From: Lysobacteraceae bacterium
Lineage (GTDB): Bacteria; Pseudomonadota; Gammaproteobacteria; Xanthomonadales; Ahniellaceae
Assembly (NCBI GenBank): GCA_002995625.1
Contig: PVBP01000003.1
Coordinates: 16,923-80,922 of the forward strand
Reading direction: 5' to 3'
Length of the DNA: 64,000 nucleotides
The translations under genes were made by a program, and so were the position numbers. This document shows positions 63,632-64,000 of the stretch, piece after piece. The notes below the pieces were generated by a model. That model did no database searches. It worked only from the letters and a program-made list of their open reading frames with translations, and had not been told where the DNA came from. Positions within the stretch are counted from its first letter, which is position 1; each line of letters opens with the position of its first letter.

Positions 63632-64000
63632 GAGCGACCGAAGGTCGCGATCGGCGCGACCGGCGATGCGTGATGCGATCACGCGCTGCGTCGAGATCGC
63701 GATTCGCCTCGGAATCGCGCGCTGCGCTTGCTCCTGCGGCGGAGAATCGATGCTCCCGTAGGAGCGACCGAAGGTCGCGATCGGCGCGACCGGCGATCCG
63801 TGACGCGATCACGCGCTGCGTCGAGGTCGCGATTTGCCTCGGAGTCGCGAGCTGCGCTCGCTCCTACGGCGGAGAATCGATGCTCCCGTAGGAGCGACCG
63901 AAGGTCGCGATCGGCGCGACCGGCGATCCGTGACGCGATCACGCGCCGCGTCGAGATCGCGATTTGCCTCGGAGTCGCGAGCTGCGCTCGCTCCTGCGGC
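63628..64000. repeat. 130-bp tandem repeats built from GTAGGAGCG inverted pairs
   Basis: Three copies begin with GTAGGAGCGACC at 63628, 63758 and 63888, an exact 130-bp period; the third runs off the window. Each unit starts with GTAGGAGCGACCGAAGGTCG and ends with a complementary GCTCGCTCCTACGG-like arm, so each can fold into a long imperfect hairpin. Copies 2 and 3 are nearly identical, copy 1 is more diverged. This is the REP/BIME style of Lysobacteraceae and Pseudomonas genomes. The shadow ORFs that repeat MIASRIAGRADRDLRSL are artifacts of the period. Confidence 0.92.

Noticed and set aside
63570..63942. Small ORFs starting MIASRIAGRADRDLRSL in the terminal repeats
   Set aside because: They recur with the 130-bp period and reflect the repeat, not a gene family.

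Overview
The window is 64 kb of GC-rich, densely coded chromosome. Gene content and order point to a gammaproteobacterium of the Xanthomonadales/Lysobacterales type: an Oar-like TonB-dependent receptor, a fimT-pilV-pilW-pilX-pilY1-pilE minor-pilin operon, ihfA followed by a MerR-type gene, YggX-MutY-FtsY clustering, and short repeats of the GTAGGAGCG class. Species assignment is inference. Most of the sequence is conserved housekeeping DNA with short gaps and many 1-4 bp start/stop overlaps.

Layout. 1-5.5 kb: nadC (partial) and a Trm112-like gene on the minus strand, purE-purK, an orphan ABC ATPase, sodB, grxD and an SDR. 5.7-10.5 kb: the TonB-dependent receptor with a clear terminator, then ppnN. 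10.6-19.3 kb: a complete type IV pilus minor-pilin/PilY1 operon ending in a PilE-like pilin, then tRNA-Asn.

19.3-25.7 kb: a 6,320-bp integrative element inserted in the 3' part of tRNA-Asn, bounded by an exact 55-bp direct repeat. All its genes lie on the minus strand: tyrosine integrase, a HigBA-type toxin-antitoxin pair, a 331-codon unknown, an AlpA/excisionase-like HTH protein, a primase-type zinc-ribbon protein, a RepA-like hexameric helicase, an array of TTCGGACG repeats that may be an origin, two small proteins, and a protein resembling P27-type small terminase subunits. No capsid, portal, large terminase or lysis genes are present. This matches the logic of a phage satellite (PICI-like): integrate, replicate, and redirect a helper phage's packaging. 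I consider it the most interesting object in the window.

25.7-48.4 kb: an orphan FimT/GspH pilin, uvrB, an SGNH-like/MBOAT O-acetylation pair, tRNA-Val, thrS-infC-rpmI-rplT-pheS-pheT-ihfA-merR (infC starts with ATC), tRNA-Pro, a proline iminopeptidase with no canonical start codon, a class III aminotransferase, a DesK-like kinase whose response regulator carries an in-frame ochre stop, a GT-C-like membrane protein, queA-tgt and coaD. 48.4-49.1 kb is gene-free and rich in strong hairpins. 49.1-63.6 kb: a lipoprotein, YfhL ferredoxin, gamma-glutamyltransferase, an MBL hydrolase, DUF4920 and MAPEG proteins, a Nudix hydrolase, a propeller protein, tRNA-Phe, a DUF6491-like lipoprotein, yggX-mutY-ftsY divergent from rsmD, and yajC-secD-secF. 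The last 370 bp are 130-bp tandem repeats; the first one supplies the secF stop codon.
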